Assembly: GCF_014138285.1 (NCBI RefSeq)
Contig: NZ_JACGXN010000001.1
Span: 186,001 to 250,000 of the forward strand
Direction: 5' to 3'
Origin: Phyllobacterium myrsinacearum
Lineage (GTDB): Bacteria > Pseudomonadota > Alphaproteobacteria > Rhizobiales > Rhizobiaceae
DNA length: 64,000 bases
Numbering within the stretch: the stretch's first letter is position 1; every line of letters starts with the position of its first letter. The notes under the pieces were generated by a model. It was given only the letters and a program-made list of their open reading frames with translations. It was not told where the DNA came from and made no database searches. Of this stretch, positions 54,403 to 63,816 are shown piece by piece. The translations under genes and the position numbers were made by a program.

Positions 54403-54909
54403 ATGACCGATAAACCCAATGCCGTGAATGCGGAGGGCATTTCGGAACCGTTCGCCGTGGAAAGCGTACCTTGGCAGGACTGGTCGGAAGGTACCCGTTA
54501 CGGCTCGCGCTTTCGCTACCTCTCGGGGTTCGGCGGTGCCAGCCATGTCGGCGTTGCGATGGAGGAACTGGCACCGGGCATGGAGTCCAGCCTCAACCAT
54601 TATCACATGCTGGAGGAAGAGCAGGCGCTCATCGTGGCGGGCGAGATGACCCTGAAGCTTGGCGAAAAGACCTATCTGGTCAAAACCGGCGATTACGTCT
54701 GTTTTCCCGCTAGCCAGAAGGCCGGGCATTCCTTCTACAACCACAGCCAAGAGCCCTGCCGCTTCCTCATCATCGGAGAGAAGAACCCGCATGACGTGAT
54801 CGTCTATCCGGAAACCGGCCGGGTCAGCGTCCGTCTGACCGGTGAAGGCTATGACAAGTCGGCCACGATGGAATATTGGCAGGGTGCCGATATGGAGCGG
54901 AAGAGGTAA
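54403..54909 (+). CDS. cupin domain-containing protein
   Basis: A 168-residue cupin: metal-binding pattern SSLNHYHMLEEEQALIVAGEMTLKLGEK (His-x-His and Glu) and AGHSFYNHSQEPCRFL (second His). It is the last gene of the ygfZ-nadQ run, 8 bases after nadQ. The ligand or reaction is unknown. Confidence 0.82.
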   Translation: MTDKPNAVNAEGISEPFAVESVPWQDWSEGTRYGSRFRYLSGFGGASHVGVAMEELAPGMESSLNHYHMLEEEQALIVAGEMTLKLGEKTYLVKTGDYVCFPASQKAGHSFYNHSQEPCRFLIIGEKNPHDVIVYPETGRVSVRLTGEGYDKSATMEYWQGADMERKR

Positions 54910-55008
54910 GCGTCAGCGTCATATCCTACCAATGTAGAATTGACTGATTGGCTCGGTCCAGACAGACTCGCAAACCTTAGCGATTGACAAGGAGCCCTGA
55001 TCGACGCT

Positions 55009-55299
55009 GTGACCAATTCAGATCGTCGCCGGTCTCATCCCGGCGCGCTACTCGATAACATGATTCCGGCGACTGGAAAGACCAAGGCGGAAATCGCAGA
55101 GCTTCTGGGGATATCGCGCCAACATTTCTATGACATTGTCGGTGAGCGCAAGCCGGTGTCTCCCGCCGTAGCGGCGCGCCTTGGCAAGGCTTTCGGCGAT
55201 GGCGCAGCGGTATGGCTACGGATGCAGGCAGCATATGACGCGTGGCATGCGGAACGTGAAGTCGACGTCAGCAACATTCCGACGATCCGCGCCGCTTAA
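55009..55299 (+). CDS. higA: HigA family antitoxin, no toxin partner
   Basis: A 96-residue protein with a lambda-repressor-type HTH (TKAEIAELLGISRQHFYDIVGERKPVS) and the HigA pattern SHPGALLDNMI and AVWLRMQAAYDAWHA. No higB is present: the 99 bases upstream hold no reading frame, so it is an orphan antitoxin or a plain regulator. The GTG at 55009 has AAGGAG 15 bases upstream. A stop at 54997 limits extension. It converges with panB. Confidence 0.85.
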   Translation: MTNSDRRRSHPGALLDNMIPATGKTKAEIAELLGISRQHFYDIVGERKPVSPAVAARLGKAFGDGAAVWLRMQAAYDAWHAEREVDVSNIPTIRAA

Positions 55300-55302
55300 A
55301 CC

Positions 55303-56118
55303 TTACTTCAGCAGATAAACGTTCTCATCACCCGGAAATACCCGTGCGCGGACATCATCCGCATAGGCCTTCACTGCGGCATCAATGCCAGCGCCAACCG
55401 TGCCATAGACTTTGACGAATTTGGGCGGCTTGGGATTGTAGCCCAGCATGTCCTCCAGCACGAGAATCTGCCCATCGCATTCTTTCGACCCGCCAATGCC
55501 GATGGTCGGAATCGACGTCTCCCTGGAAATCTCGGCGGCAAGCGGCTCGACAATGCCTTCTAGCACCACGGAAAACGCTCCGGCATCGCTGACAGCCTTT
55601 GCGTCGGCCTTGATCAGCGGCCACAATGCCGTGTCGCGCCCTTGCGTCTTGAAGCCGCCGAGCGTGTTGATCGACTGCGGCGTCAGGCCAATATGCGCCA
55701 TCGCCGGAATACCGCGCTCGGTGAGAAAGCGAATGGTCTCAGCCATGCGCACGCCGCCTTCGATCTTGACGGCACCACAGCCGGTTTCCTGCATGACGCG
55801 TGCCGCATTGCGGAACGCCACAGCGGGGCTTTCCTCGTAACTGCCAAAGGGCATGTCGACAACAACCATGCCGCGCTTCGAACCGCGCACGACAGCCTTG
55901 CCGTGCATGATCATCATGTCGAGCGAAACGCCAAGCGTGGAGTCCATGGCGTAGAGCACCATGCCGAGACTGTCACCGACGAGCAGAATATCCGCATGAT
56001 TGTCGACAAGGCGCGCCGTGATGGCATGGTAGGATGTCAGCGCCACGATGGGTTCGCCGCCCTTGCGTGAACGGATTTCCGGTGCCGTGACCCGGCGTGT
56101 GGCGATTTCCTGGCTCAT
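55303..56118 (-). CDS. panB: 3-methyl-2-oxobutanoate hydroxymethyltransferase
   Basis: PanB adds a hydroxymethyl group to 2-oxoisovalerate, giving ketopantoate for pantothenate and CoA. The 271-residue protein has [35 protein letters not shown] and [21 protein letters not shown]. It follows panC (26 bases) at the end of the nadA-nadB-nadC-panC-panB run. Confidence 0.96.
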   Translation of the reverse strand: MSQEIATRRVTAPEIRSRKGGEPIVALTSYHAITARLVDNHADILLVGDSLGMVLYAMDSTLGVSLDMMIMHGKAVVRGSKRGMVVVDMPFGSYEESPAVAFRNAARVMQETGCGAVKIEGGVRMAETIRFLTERGIPAMAHIGLTPQSINTLGGFKTQGRDTALWPLIKADAKAVSDAGAFSVVLEGIVEPLAAEISRETSIPTIGIGGSKECDGQILVLEDMLGYNPKPPKFVKVYGTVGAGIDAAVKAYADDVRARVFPGDENVYLLK

Positions 56119-56144
56119 ATCGATGCGCTCCCTTGCATTGCTTG

Positions 56145-56990
56145 TCAGCCGATCACGCGCTGATCGATCAGCCGTACCTTACCGAAGCGCACCGTGAGCA
56201 GGATGACCACGGGCTGTTTGAATTTGCCTGAAACAGGATCAAGCGTCTGGGCATCGCGAATATCCACGGATTCGACTTCGCCGCGCTTCTCGGTTTCCAG
56301 CATCGAGCGAACCGCATTGCGGATGGCAGCAACGGAACGCTGTCCTCTCGCGACCATTTCATCGGCACGTTCGAGTGACCTTGGCAGGACTACCGCCGCC
56401 TTGCGATGTTCGGGCTTCAGCATGGCATTGCGCGACGAACAGGCAACGCCATCCTCTTCGCGCACTGTTGGCACGCCGGTGATCACAATGGGCATATCGA
56501 GATCAACGACCATGCGGCGGATGATCGTCAATTGCTGATAATCCTTCTCGCCGAAGAAGGCGTGGTCCGGCTGCACGATGTTGAACAGTTTCGTCACCAC
56601 CGTGCTGACGCCGCGAAAATGGCCGGGCCGGATCTTGCCGATCAGGATGCGCGAAAGAACCGGGTTTTCGACGATGGTGTGGGCGCCAGCCCGATAAATT
56701 TCTGCCACCTCGGGCGTAAAGACATAATCTACGCCTTCGGCTTTCAGCTTGGCGAGATCACCCGCCATGTCCCGGGGATAGCTGGACAGATCTTCATTGG
56801 GCCCGAACTGAGTTGGATTGACGAAAATGGATACAGCAGTCACATCGCACGCGGCACGCGACTGGCGCACCAGCGTCATGTGACCGATATGCAGATAGCC
56901 CATGGTCGGCACAAGACCGATGCTTTTGCCCTTCAACCGTTCCGCCTTGAGGGCGGCGCGAAGTTCGGCGATGGTGGAGATGACTTTCAT
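56145..56990 (-). CDS. panC: pantothenate synthetase
   Basis: PanC ligates pantoate and beta-alanine. The 281-residue protein has [18 protein letters not shown] (HIGH), [22 protein letters not shown] and [17 protein letters not shown]. Its ATG overlaps the nadC stop (ATGA), coupling it to the NAD genes. Confidence 0.96.
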   Translation of the reverse strand: MKVISTIAELRAALKAERLKGKSIGLVPTMGYLHIGHMTLVRQSRAACDVTAVSIFVNPTQFGPNEDLSSYPRDMAGDLAKLKAEGVDYVFTPEVAEIYRAGAHTIVENPVLSRILIGKIRPGHFRGVSTVVTKLFNIVQPDHAFFGEKDYQQLTIIRRMVVDLDMPIVITGVPTVREEDGVACSSRNAMLKPEHRKAAVVLPRSLERADEMVARGQRSVAAIRNAVRSMLETEKRGEVESVDIRDAQTLDPVSGKFKQPVVILLTVRFGKVRLIDQRVIG

Positions 56991-57877
56991 TTCAGTTCTA
57001 TATCCAGTCCGATATCCAGCGGTGGGGCTGCCATGGTAATTTTCGAGGTCGAGATGTAGTCGACGCCGGTTTCCGCGATCGCCTTGATCGTATCAAAGGT
57101 AATATTGCCCGATGCTTCAAGCTTGGCACGACCTGCGTTGATTTTTACCGCTTTTTCAAGCAGTTCCGGCCCCATATTATCAAGAAGAATCACCTCGGCA
57201 TTGACGGACAATGCCTCATCGAGCTGTGCGAGGCCATCCACTTCCACCTCGATCTTAACGAGATGTCCGGCATAGGCCTGCGCCGCGAGGATAGCCTTCG
57301 CCACACCGCCGGCAACTGCAATGTGGTTGTCCTTGATTAGGATCGCATCGTCGAGGCCAAAACGATGATTGGAGCCGCCACCACATTTCACTGCATATTT
57401 GGCGAAGGCGCGCATACCCGGAATGGTTTTGCGTATATCGCACACTTTGGCATTGGTGTGAGCGATCAGATCGGCAAAGCGCGCCGTATAGGTGGAGATG
57501 CCACTGAGGTGCATGAGGAAATTGAGGGCTACCCGCTCAGCTGACAGGATGGAGCGGGCATTGCCTTCGACAATAGCAATGTCTTCGCCGGATTTGACCC
57601 GCGCGCCGTCCTTGACCAGAGCCGTGAATTTTACCGTCGGATTGATCAGCGTAAAGGCCATCCGGGCAAAGCCCAGACCGCAGACCGTTCCGGCTTCGCG
57701 GCTGGAAAGAACCGCCTTCGCAGTTGCTTCTTCCGGCAGAGTTGCGTTGCTGGTGATGTCGCCAGCCCTGCCCAGATCCTCCAGCAGCGCACTGCGCACC
57801 GCATCTTCGATCAGCAGATCCGGCAGGCTGGGCGGAAAGGCGTGTTGCATAGCTTTGGCTTTCTGCGAAACGTTCAT
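56987..57877 (-). CDS. nadC: nicotinate-nucleotide pyrophosphorylase (carboxylating)
   Basis: NadC joins quinolinate and PRPP to give nicotinate mononucleotide. The 296-residue protein has LEDLGRAGDITSNATLP, LSAERVALNFLMHLSGIST, DIRKTIPGMRAFAKYAVKCGGGSNHRFGLDD (key TIPGMR and GGGSNHRFGL) and KIEVEVDGLAQLDEAL. The start at 57877 (MNVSQKAKAM) gives the usual length; the frame extends 32 codons upstream into nadB. It lies 23 bases after nadB. Confidence 0.96.
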   Translation of the reverse strand: MNVSQKAKAMQHAFPPSLPDLLIEDAVRSALLEDLGRAGDITSNATLPEEATAKAVLSSREAGTVCGLGFARMAFTLINPTVKFTALVKDGARVKSGEDIAIVEGNARSILSAERVALNFLMHLSGISTYTARFADLIAHTNAKVCDIRKTIPGMRAFAKYAVKCGGGSNHRFGLDDAILIKDNHIAVAGGVAKAILAAQAYAGHLVKIEVEVDGLAQLDEALSVNAEVILLDNMGPELLEKAVKINAGRAKLEASGNITFDTIKAIAETGVDYISTSKITMAAPPLDIGLDIELK

Positions 57878-57900
57878 TTGATTATTCCTTCCCTTTGCCC

Positions 57901-59481
57901 TCAGGCCAGTTCCATCATGTCGCCGACATAGGCCTGCGCATCGTCCAGTGTCAGAAATGTCCGGTGCTGCCATTCCTTGCGCTTTTGAGGAAAATCCGTA
58001 CGGAAATGCCCGCCCCGGCTTTCCTCGCGCCGCAAGGCGCTGACCGCCACCAGCTTGGCGGTGGCGAGCACATTGCGGAATGCCGGGTCGCGATTGGCCT
58101 GTTCGAGGGTGAGAATGGTCTTCAGGCCTGTGATCATGTCCTCGCGGTTGCGGATAACGCCGAAGCTGGCGCTCATGGTCTTGCGCAGTGTCGCCATGGT
58201 GGAGCTATCGCCTTCTGACTGAAGATCATCGCGGTCAACGGATCCGGCGGACCAGTCTTTGACCGGTTTTGCGCCATCCCTGCCGATCTTGGCAGCGATG
58301 CGGGCGGAGAAGACGACCGCCTCCAACAACGAATTGGATGCAAGGCGGTTGGCACCATGGGCGCCGGTCGATGTGCACTCACCACAGGCCCAAAGACCGT
58401 CAATCGAGGTGCGGCCATCCGCATCCGTCTGGATACCGCCCATGAAATAGTGGGCAGCCGGAACGACAGGGATAGGCTGGGTGACGGGATCGATACCGGC
58501 ATCCTGGCAATAGCGATACACCGTCGGAAACTCCTCGGGGAAAGCCGCACCGACCGCCGTGGTGCAGTCGAGCCAGGCGCCTCGCCCTGCCATCACTTCG
58601 GCGTAGATGCCGCGCGCCACCACATCACGCGGGGCGAGTTCGCCTTCCCGGTCGATCTTCAGCATGAATCGTTCGCCATCACGGTTGATCAGCGTCGCGC
58701 CATGGCCGCGCAACGCTTCAGTAGCCAGCGGGGCCGGATCCTTGTGCACGTCGAGAGCAGTCGGATGAAACTGCACAAACTCCATATCCGCCATCATCGC
58801 ACCGGCACGTGCGGCCATGCCGATACCCTCGCCCCGCGCTTCGGATGGATTGGTGGTGACCGCATAGAGATGACCGATGCCGCCTGTCGCAATGACGACC
58901 GAGCGGGACGCAAGGTGTACCTTCTCGCCGCGCCCGGCATCGGCGCGGGCGATCACGCCGGTCACCGCCCCCTTTTCCGTGGTGATGTCTTCCACCACAT
59001 AGCCTTCCATCACACGAATGGATGGCGTGTTCTCGACCGTATGCACCAGTGCCTGCATGATTGCACGACCCGCCATGTCGCCGCGCACACGGACAATGCG
59101 GCTTTCCGAATGGGCTGCCTCGCGCGATACCTGAAGCTTGCCTTCGAGATCGCGGTCAAACGGCACGCCGTAGCCCAGCAGGTCGTGCACGCGGGCAGCA
59201 GCTTCTGTTGCCATCAAACGCGCAATGCTTTCGTCAACAATGCCATCGCCCGCCGCGACCGTGTCGGCCACGTGTTTGTCTGTGGTATCGCCCTCGGAGA
59301 CAGCGGCGGCAATGCCCGCCTGTGCCCAGGCGGACGAGGCACCCCGGCCGATGGGGGCAGCGGCCAAAACAGTCACGGGGCGGGGTGCAAGCTTCAGCGC
59401 GCAAAACAGGCCCGCCAGACCGCCACCGATAATGATCACAGGCTCGACCTGAGCCGAAGCATCGGAGAATGGTACATGCAT
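57901..59481 (-). CDS. nadB: L-aspartate oxidase
   Basis: NadB oxidises L-aspartate to iminoaspartate with FAD. The 526-residue protein has the FAD motif [38 protein letters not shown] and [16 protein letters not shown]. It follows nadA by 43 bases in the same direction. Confidence 0.96.
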   Translation of the reverse strand: MHVPFSDASAQVEPVIIIGGGLAGLFCALKLAPRPVTVLAAAPIGRGASSAWAQAGIAAAVSEGDTTDKHVADTVAAGDGIVDESIARLMATEAAARVHDLLGYGVPFDRDLEGKLQVSREAAHSESRIVRVRGDMAGRAIMQALVHTVENTPSIRVMEGYVVEDITTEKGAVTGVIARADAGRGEKVHLASRSVVIATGGIGHLYAVTTNPSEARGEGIGMAARAGAMMADMEFVQFHPTALDVHKDPAPLATEALRGHGATLINRDGERFMLKIDREGELAPRDVVARGIYAEVMAGRGAWLDCTTAVGAAFPEEFPTVYRYCQDAGIDPVTQPIPVVPAAHYFMGGIQTDADGRTSIDGLWACGECTSTGAHGANRLASNSLLEAVVFSARIAAKIGRDGAKPVKDWSAGSVDRDDLQSEGDSSTMATLRKTMSASFGVIRNREDMITGLKTILTLEQANRDPAFRNVLATAKLVAVSALRREESRGGHFRTDFPQKRKEWQHRTFLTLDDAQAYVGDMMELA

Positions 59482-59524
59482 CGCAATTACCCCCTGTTGC
59501 CCAGCCGGGCCATTGGGTTGAAGG

Positions 59525-60598
59525 TCAGTTCTTGAGGTTCACCATGCGTTCGACCGCGAGACGCGCACGTTCGGCAACCAGCGGATCAACATGAATTTCC
59601 TCACGCATATAGAGCAGGCTTTCCAGAATATTCGGCAGCGTGATGCGCTTCATGTGCGGGCAAAGGTTGCACGGTTTGATGAACTTTACCTCAGGCACCT
59701 CAGACTCGATATTCGAAGCCATCGAGCATTCGGTGACGAGAAGCACCTTTGCGGGCTTGCGGTCTTTCACATAATTGATCATGCCGCTGGTGGAGCCGGT
59801 ATAATCGGCAATCGCCACGACTTCTGGCGGGCATTCCGGATGGGCAATGATCTGGATATCCGGATCGGCAGCCCTGTAGGCCAGAAGCTCATCGGCGGTG
59901 AAGCGCTCATGCACTTCGCAATGGCCTTTCCAGGTGAGGATTTTCACATCGGTTTGTGCAGCGACGTTCTGCGCCAGGAATTCATCGGGAATGCAAAGAA
60001 CCCGATCAACGCCAAAACTTTCGACCACCTGAACGGCATTGGCCGACGTGCAGCAGATATCGCTCTCCGCCTTCACTTCGGCAGAGGTGTTGACATAGGT
60101 GACAATCGGCACACCGGGATAGGTTTCCCTGAGCAGGCGGACATCGGCGCCAGTGATGGATTCAGCCAGCGAGCAGCCAGCACGCATATCCGGAATAAGA
60201 ACGGTTTTCTGCGGGTTCAGAAGTTTTGACGTCTCAGCCATGAAATGCACGCCGCACTGAACGATGATTTCGGCATCGACACGCGTGGCTTCACGGGCAA
60301 GCTGCAGCGAGTCCCCGACAATATCAGCGACGCAATGGAAGATTTCCGGCGTCTGGTAATTATGCGCAAGAATGACGGCATTGCGCTGCTTTTTCACGCG
60401 GTTGATCGCCGCCACATAGGGCGCATAAACCGGCCATTCGATGCGGGGAATATGATGCGCAACCCGCTGGTAGAGATGTTCGGTTTCCGCTGCCACTTCG
60501 GGGGTGAAAGACAGGTCCGGCATTTTGAGAACGCCAAAACGTTCCGCTGCGGATGGGCCGGAGATGTGGCCGCTGGTGGTGCGCGCAGTGCTGGTCAT
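59525..60598 (-). CDS. nadA: quinolinate synthase
   Basis: NadA condenses iminoaspartate with dihydroxyacetone phosphate to quinolinate, using a 4Fe-4S cluster. The 357-residue protein has [34 protein letters not shown] and [12 protein letters not shown], the cysteine-rich family motifs. The start at 60598 is 8 bases after GGAGG. The 19-base palindrome at 60649-60667 lies 51 bases before it. It heads the nadABC-panCB run. Confidence 0.97.
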   Translation of the reverse strand: MTSTARTTSGHISGPSAAERFGVLKMPDLSFTPEVAAETEHLYQRVAHHIPRIEWPVYAPYVAAINRVKKQRNAVILAHNYQTPEIFHCVADIVGDSLQLAREATRVDAEIIVQCGVHFMAETSKLLNPQKTVLIPDMRAGCSLAESITGADVRLLRETYPGVPIVTYVNTSAEVKAESDICCTSANAVQVVESFGVDRVLCIPDEFLAQNVAAQTDVKILTWKGHCEVHERFTADELLAYRAADPDIQIIAHPECPPEVVAIADYTGSTSGMINYVKDRKPAKVLLVTECSMASNIESEVPEVKFIKPCNLCPHMKRITLPNILESLLYMREEIHVDPLVAERARLAVERMVNLKN

Positions 60599-60882
60599 CG
60601 TCTTTTCCTCCAAAAGCAACCTCCTCCGGTTGCCTGTTATCGATCATTTATACTCAATATGAGCATATTTGTGATCAAAAGAAAGACGGCAAGGCCGTCG
60701 ACGAATACATAGGCCAATATTTTCACGGCTTCAAGGGGCAGATTTTCAACAATCGGCTAAAGATTGTCGCAGGAACGAACACGCCGGAAACAATCCGGCG
60801 CGAGATTTCCTCCATTACGGATACTGTGCAAGCCGGTAACGCCGCCCGGCTTAAGGGTATTTCCTTGATTTATTCCATAAGG
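60599..60882. other. nadA upstream region
   Basis: A 284-base space holding the nadA promoter and operator-like palindrome near its left end. A 7-base hairpin, CGCCGGA/TCCGGCG at 60782-60800, could terminate the small lipoprotein gene. Nothing else is recognised, and the open frames here look random. Confidence 0.5.
60649..60667 (-). promoter_or_regulatory. operator-like palindrome upstream of nadA
   Basis: TATACTCAATATGAGCATA. Half-sites TATACTCA and TGAGCATA are inverted with one mismatch around ATA. On the minus strand it overlaps a likely promoter (a TGATCA-like -35 and AGTATA -10), so binding would repress nadA. By family knowledge the best candidate binder is NadQ. Confidence 0.65.
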
Positions 60883-61098
60883 TTAATACGTCGTGCCGCG
60901 GTGGCGATAATAGTTTCGGTCCTGTCGATCACGTTTGGCAGGGCTGTCACCACCCAGACGTGGCGTACAATCAGTAAAAATCTTTGCATTGAAATCCGAC
61001 GGCCGGTCGCAAAAAACCAACGGGCTCACCCGGCCCGAATTGGCACAACCCGCCAAGGTGACGGCACCCAATGCCAGAATCGGTAAAAGAAATCGCAT
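60883..61098 (-). CDS. small lipoprotein of unknown function
   Basis: A 71-residue protein with a lipoprotein signal: MRFLLPILALGAVTLAGCANSG, lipobox LAGC. The mature part has two further cysteines (LVFCDRPSDF, TDCTPRLGG) and a basic tail. It is divergent from the MFS gene. Function unknown. Confidence 0.72.
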   Translation of the reverse strand: MRFLLPILALGAVTLAGCANSGRVSPLVFCDRPSDFNAKIFTDCTPRLGGDSPAKRDRQDRNYYRHRGTTY

Positions 61099-61243
61099 AA
61101 GAAACCCCTTTATCTATGTGGTCAGCAGGGAGCGGATTCTCCCATAACGTATCAAATGTATTGAAGTGCCAATTCACATCTATTCAATTGATTGACATCG
61201 TAAATAGGATAATCCTCTCCCATATTTAAGGGGGAAAGAAACC

Positions 61244-62482
61244 ATGTCTGCGATTCAGTCGAGCACTGCAAAGCCATCGGGCATCCCTTGGCTGATCATC
61301 ATTGCCGGCTGCCTCATCGCTGTCATGACGTTCGGCCCGCGCTCGGCCATGGGGCTCTTTCAGCTTCCGCTCCTGCATGACAAGGGCTGGGACCGCACCA
61401 CATTCGGCATGGCCATCGCCCTGCAGAACCTCTTCTGGGGTATCGGCCAACCGTTTTTCGGCGCAATCGCCGACAAGTTCGGCACATGGCGGGTATTGCT
61501 CATGTCGGCAATTCTCTACAGTGCCGGGCTCATTCTCATGGCGTGGGCTTCAACGCCTGGAATGCTCTATATCGGTGGTGGGCTGCTCGTCGGCCTTGGT
61601 ATTGCCTCCGGCTCCTTTGGAACGATCCTGTCGGCATTTGCGCGCAACGTCTCAGCCGAAAAACGTACATTCGTCTTTGGCATCGGCACTGCAGCGGGTT
61701 CTGCCGGCATGTTCGTGTTCTCCCCGCTCAGTCTCGCCCTGATCGACCGGTTTGGCTGGTCCGATGCGCTGGTCTATCTTGGCATCGCCATGCTGATCGT
61801 CCCGCTTCTGGCCATCCCGTTGCGCGGCAATTCCTCCAGCGGGCGGATCAGCGAAGCGCAGTACAAGCAATCCATGGGCGAGGCACTGCGTGAAGCGCTT
61901 GGACACAGGAGCTATGTACTTCTAACCACAGGATTTTTCGTCTGCGGCTTCCAGCTGGCGTTCATTACCGCGCATTTTCCCGCCTATATCAGCGATATCG
62001 GCATCGACGCCAAATATGCGGTGCTGGCGCTTGCCCTCATCGGCTTTTTCAATGTGATCGGCTCGCTGGCTTCAGGCGTCATCAGCCAGCGTTATTCCAA
62101 GCCGAAATTCCTCGTCTATCTCTATATCGGCCGCTCTGTGCTCGTCGCAGCCTTCCTGTTGCTGCCGCAGACCGGTACGACAGTCGTCGTGTTTGCCATC
62201 CTGATGGGACTGATGTGGCTTTCAACAGTGCCGCCGACAAATGCACTCGTCGCCATCATGTTCGGCACACGCCATCTCGGCATGCTCGGCGGCATCGTCT
62301 TTTTATCGCATCAGGTCGGGTCGTTCCTCGGTGTCTGGCTGGGCGGATATCTCTACGATCACTTCGGCAGCTATGATCCCGTGTGGTGGTTGAGTGTCGT
62401 CCTCGGAGTCTTTGCAGCGATCGTGCATTGGCCGATTGAAGAGCGCCAGGCGGACCGCCCCGCCCTGCAACCGGCCGAATAG
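61244..62482 (+). CDS. MFS transporter
   Basis: A 412-residue major facilitator with twelve membrane segments. It starts WLIIIAGCLIAVMTFGPRSAMGLF, has the loop signature GAIADKFGTWRVL between helices 2 and 3, and continues with VGLGIASGSFGTIL. It belongs to the OFA/monocarboxylate-like group; the substrate is not predictable. The upstream GGGGGAAAGAAACC fits the start. Confidence 0.9.
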   Translation: MSAIQSSTAKPSGIPWLIIIAGCLIAVMTFGPRSAMGLFQLPLLHDKGWDRTTFGMAIALQNLFWGIGQPFFGAIADKFGTWRVLLMSAILYSAGLILMAWASTPGMLYIGGGLLVGLGIASGSFGTILSAFARNVSAEKRTFVFGIGTAAGSAGMFVFSPLSLALIDRFGWSDALVYLGIAMLIVPLLAIPLRGNSSSGRISEAQYKQSMGEALREALGHRSYVLLTTGFFVCGFQLAFITAHFPAYISDIGIDAKYAVLALALIGFFNVIGSLASGVISQRYSKPKFLVYLYIGRSVLVAAFLLLPQTGTTVVVFAILMGLMWLSTVPPTNALVAIMFGTRHLGMLGGIVFLSHQVGSFLGVWLGGYLYDHFGSYDPVWWLSVVLGVFAAIVHWPIEERQADRPALQPAE

Positions 62483-62488
62483 GTCGCG

Positions 62489-63667
62489 TTACGGCTGCAG
62501 GCGTTTGCGGATGGGTTCGAATTCCGGCGTGGCCTTGCGCTTGACCGGATCCGGCTCATTCGCATCGATGGCTTCCCAGTATTTCCAGTTCACCTTTTCT
62601 GATCCGAGCTCGTAGTCCATGCCGTCCCAGCTGTCCTCCCGGAAGCTGTAGAAGGCCCAGTGCAGCCTGTTGCTGTCGAGCGCAGTCAGCACATCCTCAA
62701 GATAGGTCTTGCAACCCGCGAGCATCCGTACGCAGCCATATTCGCCCGCCACCAGCCGGTTGAGCGGGATACCCTGCGCCTTGGCCCACTCTACCGGCTT
62801 GGCCAGATATTCCGTTACCCTCGACGCGTTCCATGTCACGGTTGATCCGGCATAGGAGACCGCGCCCGGATAGGCATAGGGCTTCGTCCGCTTCAGATTG
62901 GGAGCACTCGTGGCCTCATAGGGCTCATACATGTGAAAGCTGTAGACCACCTTCTTGTCATCGAGCGGCGTCGGCCAGTAGCTGAAAGCATCCGCAGCGG
63001 CATACCACCCGGCATCCGCCATAACAGGTGTCACGGGATCGACCTTGCGAATTTCAGCGATAACCGTGTTGTAGAAGCCAATGAGATCGCGCGGGCCGCC
63101 CTTCTGCTTGTCGTACCATGCCCGCATATCGGCTGCGGCGGCATGTTCGGCAATGCCCCCCATCTTTTCCGGCGCGGGCTCGTTGATGATATTGTAGGCG
63201 GCCACGGCCGGATGATCCTTCAACGCCGCGGCCAGATCACGCCAGAACCGCGCTGCCTCCTGCCATTTCGACTTGTCCTGCCAGAGCCGGTCATCGAACT
63301 TGCCATTGTTGTTCTGCGACCAGCGCATGGATGGCAGGGAAAGCGGCGTGATGACGACCTTGAGGCCGGCCTTGTCCGCGCGGTCGAGCGCCGCCTTCAA
63401 CGTGGCAAGATCGGTCGCAGGGATACCCTCGTAATGATCCGCATCACCGATGAGAAAGTCGCGCCTGGCTGGCTTCCACTTGTCGTAGGAAAGCCGCACC
63501 CAGCTTGCGCCGTACTTCTTCAATGCGTCGAAATAGGTTTGGTCGGGCGGCAGCCTGTTGAAGCTGTTACCGCCATGCTGGGGCGTGTCCCAGAAGGTGA
63601 TGAGATCGGCAGCATTGGCCGCACAGGTCATGGAGAGGGAGAGAAACAGGGTTGTCGCGATACGCAT
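62489..63667 (-). CDS. secreted cellulase-family (GH5) glycoside hydrolase
   Basis: A 392-residue secreted enzyme. A signal peptide (MRIATTLFLSLSMTCAANAA) precedes a GH5-type barrel. The catalytic acid/base is the Glu of NIINEPAP and the nucleophile the Glu of VAGEYGCVR. Other barrel motifs are WVRLSYDKW, HPAVAAYN and VYSFHMYEP. Its substrate (cellulose, mannan or other beta-glucan) is not clear. The start at 63667 is used because it gives a clean signal peptide. Confidence 0.87.
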   Translation of the reverse strand: MRIATTLFLSLSMTCAANAADLITFWDTPQHGGNSFNRLPPDQTYFDALKKYGASWVRLSYDKWKPARRDFLIGDADHYEGIPATDLATLKAALDRADKAGLKVVITPLSLPSMRWSQNNNGKFDDRLWQDKSKWQEAARFWRDLAAALKDHPAVAAYNIINEPAPEKMGGIAEHAAAADMRAWYDKQKGGPRDLIGFYNTVIAEIRKVDPVTPVMADAGWYAAADAFSYWPTPLDDKKVVYSFHMYEPYEATSAPNLKRTKPYAYPGAVSYAGSTVTWNASRVTEYLAKPVEWAKAQGIPLNRLVAGEYGCVRMLAGCKTYLEDVLTALDSNRLHWAFYSFREDSWDGMDYELGSEKVNWKYWEAIDANEPDPVKRKATPEFEPIRKRLQP

Positions 63668-63756
63668 GGAGCTCTTTCGGATCAATCGTTTGAACGACGA
63701 TTGACGGGGTAGTGAGGCGAGAATGGGTCCAATTTTGTCCAGCACAGTGATTATAA

Positions 63757-63789
63757 ACAAAAACCGCCGCCTGACGGGTCAAGCGGCGG
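63757..63789 (-). terminator. intrinsic terminator of the PTS IIB gene
   Basis: On the minus strand a 7-base stem (CCGCCGC at 63764-63770 with GCGGCGG at 63783-63789 on the plus strand) is followed by TTTTTGTTT. It lies 28 bases after the stop of the partial gene at 63817. Confidence 0.85.
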
Positions 63790-63816
63790 CAATTTCGGCA
63801 ATATCATGTGCAGATA

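Noticed and set aside
60553..61086. A 177-codon plus-strand frame through the nadA promoter and the lipoprotein gene
   Set aside because: It overlaps the nadA start, the palindrome and the small lipoprotein gene. Its middle part looks protein-like in places but has no start signal or family.
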